From the NCBI GenBank assembly GCA_026390575.1, contig JAPLFR010000015.1, positions 43,101-107,100 of the forward strand: 64,000 bases of DNA. The letters are read 5' to 3'. Under the pieces are notes generated by a model. The model was not told the origin of the DNA, did no database searches, and saw only the letters and a program-made list of their open reading frames with translations. Below, in pieces: positions 26,526 through 38,136 of this stretch. Source of the stretch: Ignavibacteriales bacterium (GTDB lineage: Bacteria; Bacteroidota; Ignavibacteria; UBA10030). Position 1 is the stretch's first letter, and the number at the start of each line of letters is the position of its first letter. The position numbers and the translations under genes are program-made.

Positions 26526-29018
26526 TTACTTTTTCCTTCTCACTGTTTTGTTCGTCGGCTTTGCTGTCAGGGGATCGTCCGGCCAGACGTGCCTGGGATA
26601 ACGCGCGCGCATTTGTGTACGGATTTCGGGATAAGTGTTTGTCCAGAAGCTGTGTAAATCCTGTGTGACCGCGAGCGGGCGATGCGCAGGTGAAAGCAAA
26701 TGCACGAGTACATTTATCTTACCATCGCAAATTTTTGGCGTGTCAGATTGTCCGAACAATTCTTGCAAACGCACAGCAAGCACCGGCTGCTCGCTGGAGT
26801 AATCCAATGCTATGCGCGATCCACTTGGTAAATTCAAATGCGTAGGTGCAAGCCGTTCGAGCTCCTGCCATTGCGTAAACGTGAACCGTGCATGGAGAAT
26901 ATCCATCAACGATAATTTCTGAAGTTGATCACGGCGCCATATCGCATCAAGGAATGGAGCGAGCCAATCTTCCAATGTTTTAAACAACATTGCATTGCTG
27001 ATATCCGGTAAATCAATTTGATCGAGGTTCTTTCGCAGCCATTCACTGCGTTGTTGAAGCGAACGCGTTTCTTTACCCCACGGTAGACATTCTAATCCCA
27101 ACTGTCGTACACCATCAACCATTGCAGCGCTTACTTTCTCTCCATGTGGTTTGATGTGTTGTTCAGAAATAATGATAGCACCGAGCCGCGAGACATTTCG
27201 TGCAATCACCATATCATCACTTACACTCCAGCGAATTTCTTCTTCCTCTATTATATCATCAGCGAAAATATTCTGTAAATCTTTCTTGGCGAGCGGTGCG
27301 GCAAGATAGACACGAACCTCTGTACCAATGCCGTCAACTTCGCCAATAGCAAGAAATTCTTCCCGCGCAAGAAGACTCCCGTTTGGTAAAACAGCCGTTG
27401 TACCGCTTGCCATTTGATATCGATTGTTTTTTATATCACGCCTGCAGGCGATTCGTTCAGGATAAGCGAGTGCAAGAAGAATTCCTATTACATCTTCCAT
27501 CTTCTCTTTTGATTGCTGGATATTTGTGAGCAGCTTTAATCGTCTCGATTGTGAAAGAACTCGTGCAAGAGATTCTTCATTGGTTTTTTGTTTTTCATGC
27601 AGGATGTGCAAACGAGAAACAAGATCAATATCTGCATCCTTTTTCCCGGAAAAAATATCACGTTCTTCGAGGAGTGCTGCAATGTCACAGGCTAACGATC
27701 CCGACCCTAATTCTTTCCCTCGTAGAATCATGTGTGAAAAGCGCGGATGAAGAGGGAGTTCTGCCATTGAACGCCCGTGCTTCGTGAGTTTTCCCCCGCC
27801 ATCTACGGCACCAAGATCTTTCAGTAATGATTGAGCTTGAAGCAGATGTGGCGGTGGAGGTGGATCAAGGAATCGTAAATTCTCGCCATTTGATGTACCC
27901 CACAATACAAAATCAAGTGCAAGAGGTGCGAGATCAGCAGTTTTGATCTCCGGTTGAGGATACTCTGGAAGCTGCGCATGTTCTGTCTCAGTCCACAAAC
28001 GAAAGCACACACCGGGTTGTTGGCGACCTGCGCGTCCGCGCCGCTGATCTGCGACAGCTTTGGAAACGGGAACTGTTACGAGTCCGGACATTCCGCGCCG
28101 TACATCAAAGCGTGCTGTGCGCGCCAATCCGGAATCGATCACCATACACACGCCATCGATGGTTAAGCTCGTTTCTGCGACACTTGTGGAGAGAATGACT
28201 TTGCGTTTGCCAACCGGTGCCGGAGACAGCGCTGCAGATTGCTGTTGGTACGATGCATCGCCGAAGAGCGAATGCACAAGTACATCATTCGGTACATGTT
28301 TTTCCCATAAGGAATTTTCTACGCGGCGAATTTCTCGTCGTCCGGGAAGAAATGCAAGCACGTCGCCTTCATGTTCTGAAAGTGCTCGTATGATGGTATC
28401 AACCATTCGAGTTTCAATTTGTTTATCGGAAGGAAAGCGAGCGTAATTTGTAGTAACAGGATAAAGAAAGCCGGCGCTTTCGACAATCCGTGCATTGCCA
28501 ATGAGTTTTGCCACCGCAATACCATCGAGTGTCGCGGACATGACAAGCACGCGTACATCATTCCGCAAATGTTCCTGCACATCAAGAGTCAGTGCAAGTC
28601 CAAGATCGGCATGAATGCTGCGTTCGTGGAATTCATCAAAGATAATGAGGGCAACATTCGGTAAATCAGGTTCATGTTGAAGAAGCCGTGTAAGAATTCC
28701 TTCCGTCACTACTTCAATGCGCGTGTTCTTGCTTATGATCGCTTCACCGCGAATGCGATACCCAACAGTCTGACCGACCGATTCGCCAACCTGGGCTGCC
28801 ATATATTCTGCGGCACGGCGCGCGGCAAGGCGACGAGGTTCGAGCATAATCAGTTTCTTCCCAGCCATCCATTCTGAAGCAAGCAGAGAAATCGGAACGT
28901 GCGTGGTTTTTCCAGCGCCTGTCGGTGCGGAAAGAACGATGTTATGTGTATGCTGAAATGTTTCTAATAATCGCGGTAAGACGTCGTCGATAGGATATGT
29001 GCGGTTGAGTTCCTGCAT
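26526..29018 (-). CDS. hrpB: ATP-dependent DEAH-type helicase HrpB
   Basis: Large DExH helicase of the HrpB group (830 residues from this start). Walker A is in APTGAGKTTHVP, the DEAH-like box is DEFHERS, motif III is MSATLDG, and later SVAETSLTIDGV and RRGRAGRQQPGVCFRLW complete the helicase core. The C-terminal HrpB domain includes HPRFSHMI and the closing region with LSPAHRPLAVTQDL and MRARYPRHVWPDDP. Function is RNA-related but not settled in bacteria. I start it at MQELNRTYP (29016-29018); the frame extends to a TTG at 29037-29039. The gene starts 36 bases after the stop of a priA fragment. Confidence 0.93.
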   Translation of the reverse strand: MQELNRTYPIDDVLPRLLETFQHTHNIVLSAPTGAGKTTHVPISLLASEWMAGKKLIMLEPRRLAARRAAEYMAAQVGESVGQTVGYRIRGEAIISKNTRIEVVTEGILTRLLQHEPDLPNVALIIFDEFHERSIHADLGLALTLDVQEHLRNDVRVLVMSATLDGIAVAKLIGNARIVESAGFLYPVTTNYARFPSDKQIETRMVDTIIRALSEHEGDVLAFLPGRREIRRVENSLWEKHVPNDVLVHSLFGDASYQQQSAALSPAPVGKRKVILSTSVAETSLTIDGVCMVIDSGLARTARFDVRRGMSGLVTVPVSKAVADQRRGRAGRQQPGVCFRLWTETEHAQLPEYPQPEIKTADLAPLALDFVLWGTSNGENLRFLDPPPPPHLLQAQSLLKDLGAVDGGGKLTKHGRSMAELPLHPRFSHMILRGKELGSGSLACDIAALLEERDIFSGKKDADIDLVSRLHILHEKQKTNEESLARVLSQSRRLKLLTNIQQSKEKMEDVIGILLALAYPERIACRRDIKNNRYQMASGTTAVLPNGSLLAREEFLAIGEVDGIGTEVRVYLAAPLAKKDLQNIFADDIIEEEEIRWSVSDDMVIARNVSRLGAIIISEQHIKPHGEKVSAAMVDGVRQLGLECLPWGKETRSLQQRSEWLRKNLDQIDLPDISNAMLFKTLEDWLAPFLDAIWRRDQLQKLSLMDILHARFTFTQWQELERLAPTHLNLPSGSRIALDYSSEQPVLAVRLQELFGQSDTPKICDGKINVLVHLLSPAHRPLAVTQDLHSFWTNTYPEIRTQMRARYPRHVWPDDPLTAKPTNKTVRRKK

Positions 29019-29053
29019 TCGGTAGTATGCAATATACAAACAGATTGTTCATC

Positions 29054-29205
29054 TTACATCATTCCTTGCGGGTCCACATCGATAATCATTTTGATTCTTT
29101 TGTTGGCGGAAAGCGGCGATGCATTACATTGTACCTTTGCTTTGAGAAGCGTGGAGCGAAAGAAAAAACCGGATAGATCGCTGGTTTTCAAAATCGATGC
29201 ATTTC
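29054..29205 (-). pseudogene. Duplicated 3' end of priA
   Basis: The frame encodes LSGFFFRSTLLKAKVQ and ANKRIKMIIDVDPQGMM, closely matching the C-terminus of the intact PriA that ends at 30465 (SGTYLRSALLKTKAQ, ANKKIKMIIDVDPQGMM). The terminal ~70 bases differ at about three positions, and similarity fades toward 29205. It stops with TAA where the real gene has TAG. The abi gene lies between the two copies. Confidence 0.9.
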
Positions 29206-29218
29206 TCGAAGAGGTAAC

Positions 29219-30115
29219 CTACTTTCTCTTCCATAATGGGCTTTCTTCCCAGTTCGTCGGAAAACCCATTATTCGCAAAGAAACATCGGAATAACTCGAA
29301 AATAAATTTTTAAGCCTTTCCTTCCATCGGCTCGTCGGTGCATCAAACTGAAGAACATATTGAAGAATTGTTAAGATGCTAAATATTCTTTCTCTTGTTA
29401 TTTCAACCGGTGAGTGCCATTCAGGATATTTTTGACCACGTGGTATCTTTGGTTGAGGTCCTAATACACGGTCTATCAGGCGGCCATGATGTGCGCAAAT
29501 ATTTCGTACACTATTAAGCGCGATCAGCCAGGAAAAAAATATTTCATCACTAACATTGTAGTAAGCTGATATTTTTTGTTTCATTTTATAATCGACACCG
29601 CGAAACATCGTTAATGTTTTTCCAAAACTCATCACTTCAATGGCCATCCATAAGGGCGGCATCGGATGTGTGTCACCATATTTTTGAATAAAATGAATGA
29701 TGAACGGTTCTTTACTTTTGTCAATTTCTTCCTTTAATTCAGCAACCCATTTTTGATGAACGTCAACGGATAAGTCAGGAAGGTTTTTCTGATTAGTGTA
29801 AGCAAATGCCCCATAGGAGTGCGAGAGATGATAGGCTAATTTCGTGCGTACAGAAACTTCAACTCTCTCAATTGCATCCATCGTAAGAAGTCGTAATTGC
29901 CTGTCAAAAGTATAGTGTCTCCAAATAAGATCAAGAGTTGTTCCTTCTTTGTACCGTTGATCTGGCAATCGAAAAGGATAGAGATACGTACTGAGTCGGT
30001 AATAATTAACGACCGTAAGACGATTCATAAGAACTTCTTTATCAGCAATGAGTCCTCGGGAAAGGAGGAGATTAGCCTGTTGTTCGATAGTGATTGGTGG
30101 TTTATCGAATTTCAT
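29219..30115 (-). CDS. Abi-family (AbiD/AbiF-like) HEPN abortive-infection protein
   Basis: A 298-residue protein of the Abi_2 family. The N-terminal part shows the family pattern (PPITIEQQANLLLSRGLI, VVNYYRLSTYLYPFR, FDRQLRLLTMDAIERVEVSVRTKLAYHLS). Near residue 200 is the HEPN-type motif R-N-I-C-A-H-H, which in HEPN proteins is the RNase active site. Such proteins act in phage defence by harming the infected cell. It stands alone between a priA fragment and the intact priA, as expected for recently acquired cargo. A 350-base non-coding region upstream should contain its promoter. No antitoxin-like partner is visible. Confidence 0.9.
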   Translation of the reverse strand: MKFDKPPITIEQQANLLLSRGLIADKEVLMNRLTVVNYYRLSTYLYPFRLPDQRYKEGTTLDLIWRHYTFDRQLRLLTMDAIERVEVSVRTKLAYHLSHSYGAFAYTNQKNLPDLSVDVHQKWVAELKEEIDKSKEPFIIHFIQKYGDTHPMPPLWMAIEVMSFGKTLTMFRGVDYKMKQKISAYYNVSDEIFFSWLIALNSVRNICAHHGRLIDRVLGPQPKIPRGQKYPEWHSPVEITRERIFSILTILQYVLQFDAPTSRWKERLKNLFSSYSDVSLRIMGFPTNWEESPLWKRK

Positions 30116-30464
30116 TGCTTACCGTACAAAAAAAACGCCCACCGAATTTCGCATGCTAGGCAGAGGCGCGGCAGGCTTGCTGATACCAATATAACTCGTG
30201 AGATTGGTATTGTCAATTGTTTTTCTATAAAATAATGACAGAATTAACAAATGTGATTTTTACAATTAACAAATCTGTAGATATATGCTTGTTTTTAAAC
30301 TGTTTTAAACATAATTAAACACACAACAATTAACAATACATGCAAACAACTTTACAGATGAGATCAATAAACGAAGGTGAAAAGCGTTCGATCTCCAACC
30401 CTCTTCTCCATATTACAATGACTTCAGTCCACAAAAGGCAAAACAAACGCTTGTAATTTTGTAC
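30116..30464. other. AT-rich region between abi and priA
   Basis: About 350 bases, notably AT-rich from 30230 to 30350 (several AATTAAC and TTTAAAC words). No gene is visible. It should hold the abi promoter and, if the cassette was inserted, its right boundary just after the priA stop at 30465. Confidence 0.5.
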
Positions 30465-33011
30465 CTACATCATTCCTTGCGGGTCCACGTCGATAATCAT
30501 TTTGATTTTTTTGTTGGCGGCAAGCGGCGATGCGTCGAATTGTGCTTTCGTTTTTAGAAGCGCGGAGCGAAGGTACGTACCGGAAGGATCGTTCTCTTTT
30601 AAATCTTTGATGACAACATGTTTGCGGAAAACGTTTTTAATTTTTGGAATAGCAGCATCCGCAGGACCAAGAATAATGAACCGCTTCTGTTGATTGTGCG
30701 AAGCGAGGTATTCGGTGAATTTCTTCGCATGGTGCTGAACTTCGTTCTCCCGCTCGCCGGAAAATTCTAGCAGGACAATCCGGGAGAACGGCGGATAATC
30801 TAGTTCGCGCCGGTATTCTAATTCCTCTTGATAAAATCCGTGGAAGTTGTGCGTAACGACATGTTTCAAACTGTAATGATCCGGCTGCAAGGTCTGAATA
30901 ACTACCTCGCCGGCAAGGTTGCTTCGTCCGGCACGCCCGGATACCTGCGTCAATAATTGGAATGTAGATTCCGACGCGCGAAAATCAGGCAGCAGCATCT
31001 GAGTATCGGCAGAAATAACGCCGACCAGTGTTACACGCGGAAAGTCCAATCCCTTTGCTACCATTTGTGTGCCGAGGAGAATGTCCGCTTTACCGGTTCC
31101 GAACTGCTGCAATATTTTATCGTGCGCACCTTTGCGGCTCGTGGTGTCGCGGTCCATCCGAAGAATGACCGCCTTCGGGAAAAGCGCTTGCAATTCCTCT
31201 TGTACTTGCTGGGTACCGAAAGCGTGCATCCGTAGTTCAATACTCCCGCATTTTGGGCAAACAGTTGGAGGTTTCTTGACAAAGCCGCAGTAGTGACAGC
31301 GAAGATGTTTTTTCGTAGTGTGAAACGTGAGCGATACTTCGCAGTTGTCGCACTTTTCAACGAATCCGCAGTCGAAACATTCCATCACGTGCGAAAAGCC
31401 GCGACGGTTTTGAAGTAGAATGATTCCTTCTTTTTTTTCCAAACGATTGGAGATTTGAGATTGCAATAACCGTGAGACAGAGGAGTATGGAAGTCGTTTA
31501 GGAAATTCTCTTCCGCTTTTTTTGATTTCTGCTTTGAGATCGTCATAGACGGCGCGTCGTTCTTTCGCCATATCAACAATATCGATAGTGGGAAGCTGGG
31601 CGTTATCAACGCGGTATGGAAGTTCAAGCAACGAATATTTTTCATGAAGCGCATTCGCGAAACTCTCTGCTGATGGTGTTGCGGAACCAAGCACGACGAC
31701 CGCATTGATATGCGAAGCGCGGACCACTGCAACATCGCGGGCATTGTAGCGTGGTGTGGTATCGAATTGTTTGTACGAGCCGTCGTGTTCTTCATCCACG
31801 ACAATAAGTCCAATGTTCTCTAACGGTGCAAAAATTGCCGATCGGGGCCCAATGACTATTTTTACTTTGTTTTGATGTGCCATCCGCCATGCATCATATC
31901 GTTCACCCATCGACATTTGACTATGCATAACCGCAACATCGTTTCCAAAGTGTGCTTTGAATCGCCGCACTGTCTGGGGTGTGAGAGAAATCTCCGGTAC
32001 CAGCACGATGGCCGTCTTACCGAGCGCCATCACACGGCGAATGGCATCGATATACACTTGCGTTTTACCGCTGCCGGTGATGCCGTGTAAAAGGAATGCG
32101 CGAAACTTGCCTGCCGTTGTCGCGTTCATGATCTCGTTGAGTGCATGCTGCTGGTTCACATTGAGTATAATATCCGGCGGTGGACTGTCCGGTTCATACT
32201 CTGAGCGGCGGAATACTTCGCGCTCAGAAATCTGCAAGATGTTGTTCTTTACTAATGTCTTAAGAGAAGAAAGCGATGCATTGCTTTTTTTTAAGAAGAA
32301 ATTGAGACCGATTGCGTTGATTTCAGGTAGTAGTTCTTTCTGAAGCGCTTCAAGGAGAAGGAGCTGCTTCGAAGAAAAAATTGCTTTGCGTATTTCATCC
32401 GAAAGCACCTTCATGCCGTCAGCTGTAAAACTGACAATCCGTTCACTCTTCGGTTTTGCTTTCTGCTTTTCTATTACTTCTTCCACAGAAATCCACCCGC
32501 GCTGCTGCATTTCGTTGACGACAGCGTGAAGACTTTTTGCACGTGCTTTTGTCTGAAGCTGGGACAAGGAAAGTGTTTCGCCGCTTTTTAACGCTTGTAA
32601 AATTGCGTTTTGCCGCGGCGCAGATTTTTTTGTTGCTTGTAAAAGTGTTTCGACATTTTGCGATAGAAGATGAACCATCGTTTTGCTTTCCCGCGAAAAT
32701 CCCTGCGGTGTTGCGGCTCTGAGCACTTCGCCCCATGGTGCCAAATAATATTCCGCAATCCATTTTGTCAGCGCGAGAAGTTCCGGTGAAAAAGTCGGTT
32801 TCACATCAAGAACATCATTGATTGGCTTCAGGCCGGGAACGGTTGTCGACGCAGGCAATCCAACGATGATACCCGTAAGATGTTTATTGCCGAACGGAAC
32901 CATCACGCGTTTACCGATGGCAACAGAAGATTGAAGCTCCGGGGAAACAAGATAGGTAAATGTACGGTCGAGCGGGATATGCAGGGCAATATCGACTAAG
33001 AATGATTGCAA
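30465..33011 (-). CDS. priA: Primosomal replication restart helicase PriA
   Basis: An 848-residue superfamily-2 DNA helicase that recognises stalled forks and reloads DnaB. N-terminal 3'-DNA-binding region (MQSFLVDIALHIPLDRTFTY) is followed by a winged-helix region. The helicase core has Walker A GITGSGKTQVY, DEEHDGSYKQ, GSATPS and the C-terminal QVSGRAGR. Four cysteine pairs bind zinc: CFDCGFVEKCDNC and CHYCG...CPKCGS. Length is slightly above the usual 730 because the winged-helix region is longer. It lies 27 bases downstream of larC in the same direction. Its 3' end is duplicated 1.4 kb away. Confidence 0.96.
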   Translation of the reverse strand: MQSFLVDIALHIPLDRTFTYLVSPELQSSVAIGKRVMVPFGNKHLTGIIVGLPASTTVPGLKPINDVLDVKPTFSPELLALTKWIAEYYLAPWGEVLRAATPQGFSRESKTMVHLLSQNVETLLQATKKSAPRQNAILQALKSGETLSLSQLQTKARAKSLHAVVNEMQQRGWISVEEVIEKQKAKPKSERIVSFTADGMKVLSDEIRKAIFSSKQLLLLEALQKELLPEINAIGLNFFLKKSNASLSSLKTLVKNNILQISEREVFRRSEYEPDSPPPDIILNVNQQHALNEIMNATTAGKFRAFLLHGITGSGKTQVYIDAIRRVMALGKTAIVLVPEISLTPQTVRRFKAHFGNDVAVMHSQMSMGERYDAWRMAHQNKVKIVIGPRSAIFAPLENIGLIVVDEEHDGSYKQFDTTPRYNARDVAVVRASHINAVVVLGSATPSAESFANALHEKYSLLELPYRVDNAQLPTIDIVDMAKERRAVYDDLKAEIKKSGREFPKRLPYSSVSRLLQSQISNRLEKKEGIILLQNRRGFSHVMECFDCGFVEKCDNCEVSLTFHTTKKHLRCHYCGFVKKPPTVCPKCGSIELRMHAFGTQQVQEELQALFPKAVILRMDRDTTSRKGAHDKILQQFGTGKADILLGTQMVAKGLDFPRVTLVGVISADTQMLLPDFRASESTFQLLTQVSGRAGRSNLAGEVVIQTLQPDHYSLKHVVTHNFHGFYQEELEYRRELDYPPFSRIVLLEFSGERENEVQHHAKKFTEYLASHNQQKRFIILGPADAAIPKIKNVFRKHVVIKDLKENDPSGTYLRSALLKTKAQFDASPLAANKKIKMIIDVDPQGMM

Positions 33012-33038
33012 TGAAGGACCTGCAAAGAGCAGTGAAGA

Positions 33039-34205
33039 TTAACTGCCAAGTTCCTTTTCCAATTTTCGATACACTTCGCCCAGCGGCATATTCTTTTCTG
33101 CGGCGATGCGTTTGCATTCTTCAAATTCTACCCGCAGCTGTTCCTTGCCGTCTACGATAATAACCTTAGCGGAAACAATACCGAAATGCGTCTGCACCTG
33201 CTTTGTACCGCGTGGAAGTTTTTTACGCTCGATCGGTTGAATGCGCACGCCGAGTGTCGTTGTCTCGCGAAAAAAGATCTCAAGAATCCGATCAATTTTT
33301 GCGCGTTCAACAAGCGCTGAAAGGATAATACCAGGGCGGCCTTTCTTCATCAAGATCGGTATTAAATACGCATCGTTTGCACCGGCAGACATAAGCTTTT
33401 CGATAACGTATGGATAAATTTCAGGATTCATGTTGTCAATATTCGTTTCGATGCTAACAATTTCATCGGCGATATAATTCGGTTCTAGATGACCGATGAA
33501 CACGCGAAGTAAATTCGGAAGTTGTTCAATTTCACGTCCGCCCGCGCCGTACCCGATTGCAGATACCTGAATTTGTTCTATCGTTAATATGCCTACTGAA
33601 AGCGCTTTGATGATGGCTGCCCCCGTAGGCGTCGTCAATTCAAAAGGAATATCGGTCAGCAGAATAGGATAGTCTTTTAAGATTTCCATCGTTGCCGGTG
33701 TCGGCACTGGAAGAGCGCCGTGCTGGGATTTTACCATGCCGCCATTGCCAACTTTTACCGGCGATGAATAGACAGCTTGAATACCCAATTTTTCTAAGCA
33801 AATCGAAACACCAACGATATCAACCAAAGAGTCAATAGCACCGACTTCATGAAAGTGTACTTTCTCCATAGGGGTATTGTGAACTTTTGATTCGGCAATT
33901 GCCACTTCTCTGAAAATCTTCTTTGATCGCTCTTTGACATTTTTAGTGAGAGAACTGTTATCGATTAGTTCTTCGATGTCTTTCAGATGCCGATGGTAAT
34001 GCGGCTGCTCTGATATAACGACATCCACTTTTGTAGCGACCATCCCGTTGCGTTCAATATGCCGCGCTTGCAGTTCAAATCCGCCGATGCCAAGTGCTTG
34101 GAGTTCTGTGTTCAATTCGTCGAACGAAACACCAGCACTGATGAGGGCACCTAACGTCATGTCTCCGCTGATGCCGGCAATAGTATCGAAATAAGCAATT
34201 TTCAT
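33039..34205 (-). CDS. larC: Nickel-pincer-cofactor biosynthesis protein LarC
   Basis: Cyclometallase that inserts nickel into the dithiolated pyridinium nucleotide to make the nickel-pincer nucleotide (NPN) cofactor of lactate racemase and relatives. The protein begins with the family signature YFDTIAGISGDMTLGALI. It continues with the segment KVHFHEVGAIDSLVDIVG, the middle FELTTPTGAAIIKAL, and the C-terminal half NIDNMNPEIYPYVIEKL. At 388 residues it is a complete uninterrupted protein; in some bacteria larC is split by a programmed frameshift, but not here. Its partners LarE and LarB are encoded at 47-49 kb. Confidence 0.95.
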   Translation of the reverse strand: MKIAYFDTIAGISGDMTLGALISAGVSFDELNTELQALGIGGFELQARHIERNGMVATKVDVVISEQPHYHRHLKDIEELIDNSSLTKNVKERSKKIFREVAIAESKVHNTPMEKVHFHEVGAIDSLVDIVGVSICLEKLGIQAVYSSPVKVGNGGMVKSQHGALPVPTPATMEILKDYPILLTDIPFELTTPTGAAIIKALSVGILTIEQIQVSAIGYGAGGREIEQLPNLLRVFIGHLEPNYIADEIVSIETNIDNMNPEIYPYVIEKLMSAGANDAYLIPILMKKGRPGIILSALVERAKIDRILEIFFRETTTLGVRIQPIERKKLPRGTKQVQTHFGIVSAKVIIVDGKEQLRVEFEECKRIAAEKNMPLGEVYRKLEKELGS

Positions 34206-34351
34206 TGAGTGAGTCAGTTAATTGGTGATGACAAAATTGAGTGATTGTAATATTTTAAATTGATATGTTATATTTTTATCTCGATGTTTTATTGTTCTCA
34301 TATATTCTGCGCCGGAAGTACATCCGCGTCTGGCGGAAACGACGCATAGGC

Positions 34352-35629
34352 TTACAGGCTTTTTTCCAAGCATTGGATGAATCGTTCTGTGGCGCCGATA
34401 TTTTCTTCCACCAACATCAGCGCTTGTTTTCCAGCGGCAGTATTTGCCTTTTTATCGTCAAGCAATATACGAAGCGTGCGATAACATTCCTGCTGATCGT
34501 TCACAATAAAACCGCCTCCGCGCCGAGCGAGTTCCATTGCTTCTTGCGAATTTGTATGCTTTGGTCCAAAGACGACAGGAATGCCGTACACTGCCGGCTC
34601 CAGTACGTTGTGGATGCCTTGCCGGAAACTTCCACCGACATACGCTACATTTGCGTATTGATACAGCGCCATCAAAATGCCAATACTATCGACAATGATG
34701 ATGCGTTCATTGGCATAGTCATTGAGATTGGAAAAGCGGATCGAGCGTGGTTTTGAACCAAGTTTATTTTCAACATCTTCCAGTGCATCTTCTGTAGGTT
34801 CGTGCGGCACGAGAATCACCAGCACGTTTGAATCATACTGAAGAACTTTTTTGATTGAGGGAATAAGAACCTCCTCATCCTCCGGCCACGTGCTGCCGGC
34901 AAGGAAAAGGTTTTTCCCTTTGAGAATGGCAGGCGGAATGAGATGCCTCTTCTTTGCATCGGCACTGCGCTGCCAAACCTGATCGTACCGAGTCTCACCG
35001 ATAGCTTCGACCGATGGATGAGTCAATCTGAAGAGAGCGAAGGCGTCAGCATCTTGAGCGGAGACAGTAAGAATGGACGTGAAATTATTGTATAACAAAC
35101 GATGGAAATTTTTCAGTAGTGGATAGAATCGTGCTGATGTTGTGCGCATGGTGGCATTTGCAATGAATGCTGGAATTCCTCGCGCGTTCAATTCCCATAA
35201 ATGATTTGGCCAAACATCATACCGTACAAACACAGCTGCTGTTGGTTGCAGGAGATCGAGGAAACGGTGTGCGTTTGCTTTTGTATCAAAAGGGATGTAC
35301 GTGATGATATCGGCAAGTTTGTAATTTTTTGAATGGTCATAGCCGGATGGTGAAAAGAATGTGACAATGATGTTGATGTCGCGGTATTTCTTCCGCAGTG
35401 CTGCGATGATAGGTTTTGCCTGTTCGAATTCTCCCATCGATGATGAATGGAACCATACTCTCTGTTTCGATGTGAGTTTTAACAGGTCGCGTTCAATTTT
35501 TTCAAACAACCCCTTTCGTCCCTTCACGCCCCGCCGGATTTTCGTGTTAAATACTGCAGCAATTTGAATGAGAGTCCAAAAGAACGGTATGAAGGCTATG
35601 TTATAGAGACTGAACCAGATTTTTTTCAT
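34352..35629 (-). CDS. waaA: Kdo transferase (lipid A glycosylation)
   Basis: Inner-membrane-anchored glycosyltransferase that adds 3-deoxy-D-manno-octulosonic acid to lipid IVA, an essential early step of lipopolysaccharide synthesis. An N-terminal hydrophobic helix (residues 4-22) is followed by FHSSSMGEFEQAKPII and the nucleotide-sugar-binding region (LVPHEPTEDALEDVE, then AYVGGSFRQGIHNVLEPAVYGIPVVFGPKHTNSQEA), all standard for WaaA. Its length, 425 residues, fits. The presence of this gene is the best evidence for an LPS-bearing outer membrane. It is followed downstream by larC after a 146-base gap and may be co-transcribed. Confidence 0.95.
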   Translation of the reverse strand: MKKIWFSLYNIAFIPFFWTLIQIAAVFNTKIRRGVKGRKGLFEKIERDLLKLTSKQRVWFHSSSMGEFEQAKPIIAALRKKYRDINIIVTFFSPSGYDHSKNYKLADIITYIPFDTKANAHRFLDLLQPTAAVFVRYDVWPNHLWELNARGIPAFIANATMRTTSARFYPLLKNFHRLLYNNFTSILTVSAQDADAFALFRLTHPSVEAIGETRYDQVWQRSADAKKRHLIPPAILKGKNLFLAGSTWPEDEEVLIPSIKKVLQYDSNVLVILVPHEPTEDALEDVENKLGSKPRSIRFSNLNDYANERIIIVDSIGILMALYQYANVAYVGGSFRQGIHNVLEPAVYGIPVVFGPKHTNSQEAMELARRGGGFIVNDQQECYRTLRILLDDKKANTAAGKQALMLVEENIGATERFIQCLEKSL

Positions 35630-35753
35630 TATGCTGCAAATAAGTGGTTGAAACTAAATTTCGGAACTATGGTAGAGAAAGTTTGATGGAAATGCAAGAA
35701 AGGAACTACAGCAGGATAACTTTGAATTTTACTTGAAGAAGAAAAGAAAAAAA

Positions 35754-35779
35754 TGGGGCGCTGCCATAGCTACGCCCCA
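35754..35779 (-). terminator. Terminator of the amtB-glnK operon
   Basis: A seven-base stem TGGGGCG/CGCCCCA with an internal GCT/AGC pair. On the minus strand it is followed by a T-rich run (complement of AAGAAAAGAAAAAAA). It lies 12 bases after the amtB stop. Confidence 0.8.
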
Positions 35780-35790
35780 AACCGATTTCA

Positions 35791-37409
<1,619 letters not shown>

Positions 37410-37563
37410 TTACTTATTATAGTAATATATATAAATATAATTATTAATCAAGGCAATTATTGAGATTAACCGATATTAATATTTTCGGTCGACAACCTGT
37501 AAGCGCTGAATAGGTAGGGAATAGTTTGAAATGAAAATACGAGAGGATAGAATATGTTAAACG

Positions 37564-38136
37564 TCAGTTCTCCTTGTGAGGTGGCAATTTCTTTTGCGAA
37601 GATAATTGAATTGCTGTGTGAACAACATAATAGAAACCGACTCCAATTCCAGCCACGCACGTTATGAGACCAAGTACATTTACTCCTGCGGCGATGGCTT
37701 CAGCGTATTCCATCAATCCTGTATAATTGAACAGCCAGCGCCAGTCATGAATAGCGCCGCGTGAAATCAATTGCAGGCGCTGATAAGGTGCATCGCCAAT
37801 ATAAATAGAAACGTTTACTATACTTTGTCCTGTCCAGTAGAACGTCAATGGAAGTGAACGCCAGGATGATCGTGCAAATACAACAACCGCAGCGAAGGGA
37901 ATAAGTATTTGAAACAAGGATCCTCCAAGAAATCCCATGAATGTGCCGAATACTTTAAACACAAGATGGCCGGTTTCATGTATGAAGAGATCAATTGTAT
38001 CGATGACCCAAATAATAAACGAACAATGAATGCGTGTTTCCTTCTGCTGGTAATCTGTTGCAAGAGAAAAAGTGAGATAACAAAGGAGCAGAACGAAAAC
38101 CAAGTACAAAACAATCTTGACTTTTTCCATAATCAT
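37564..38136 (-). CDS. Small integral-membrane protein with an HExxH motif (M50-like)
   Basis: A 190-residue protein with four to five hydrophobic segments (about residues 5-25, 45-65, 75-95, 135-155 and 155-175). The second segment carries HETGH (near residue 52), the zinc-binding pattern of metalloproteases, in the same membrane context as M50 peptidases. A later acidic or NxxPxxDG motif like that of site-2 proteases is not present, although YIGDAP with an Asp might supply a third ligand. It may be a minimal membrane protease or an unrelated protein. It is monocistronic. Confidence 0.65.
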   Translation of the reverse strand: MIMEKVKIVLYLVFVLLLCYLTFSLATDYQQKETRIHCSFIIWVIDTIDLFIHETGHLVFKVFGTFMGFLGGSLFQILIPFAAVVVFARSSWRSLPLTFYWTGQSIVNVSIYIGDAPYQRLQLISRGAIHDWRWLFNYTGLMEYAEAIAAGVNVLGLITCVAGIGVGFYYVVHTAIQLSSQKKLPPHKEN

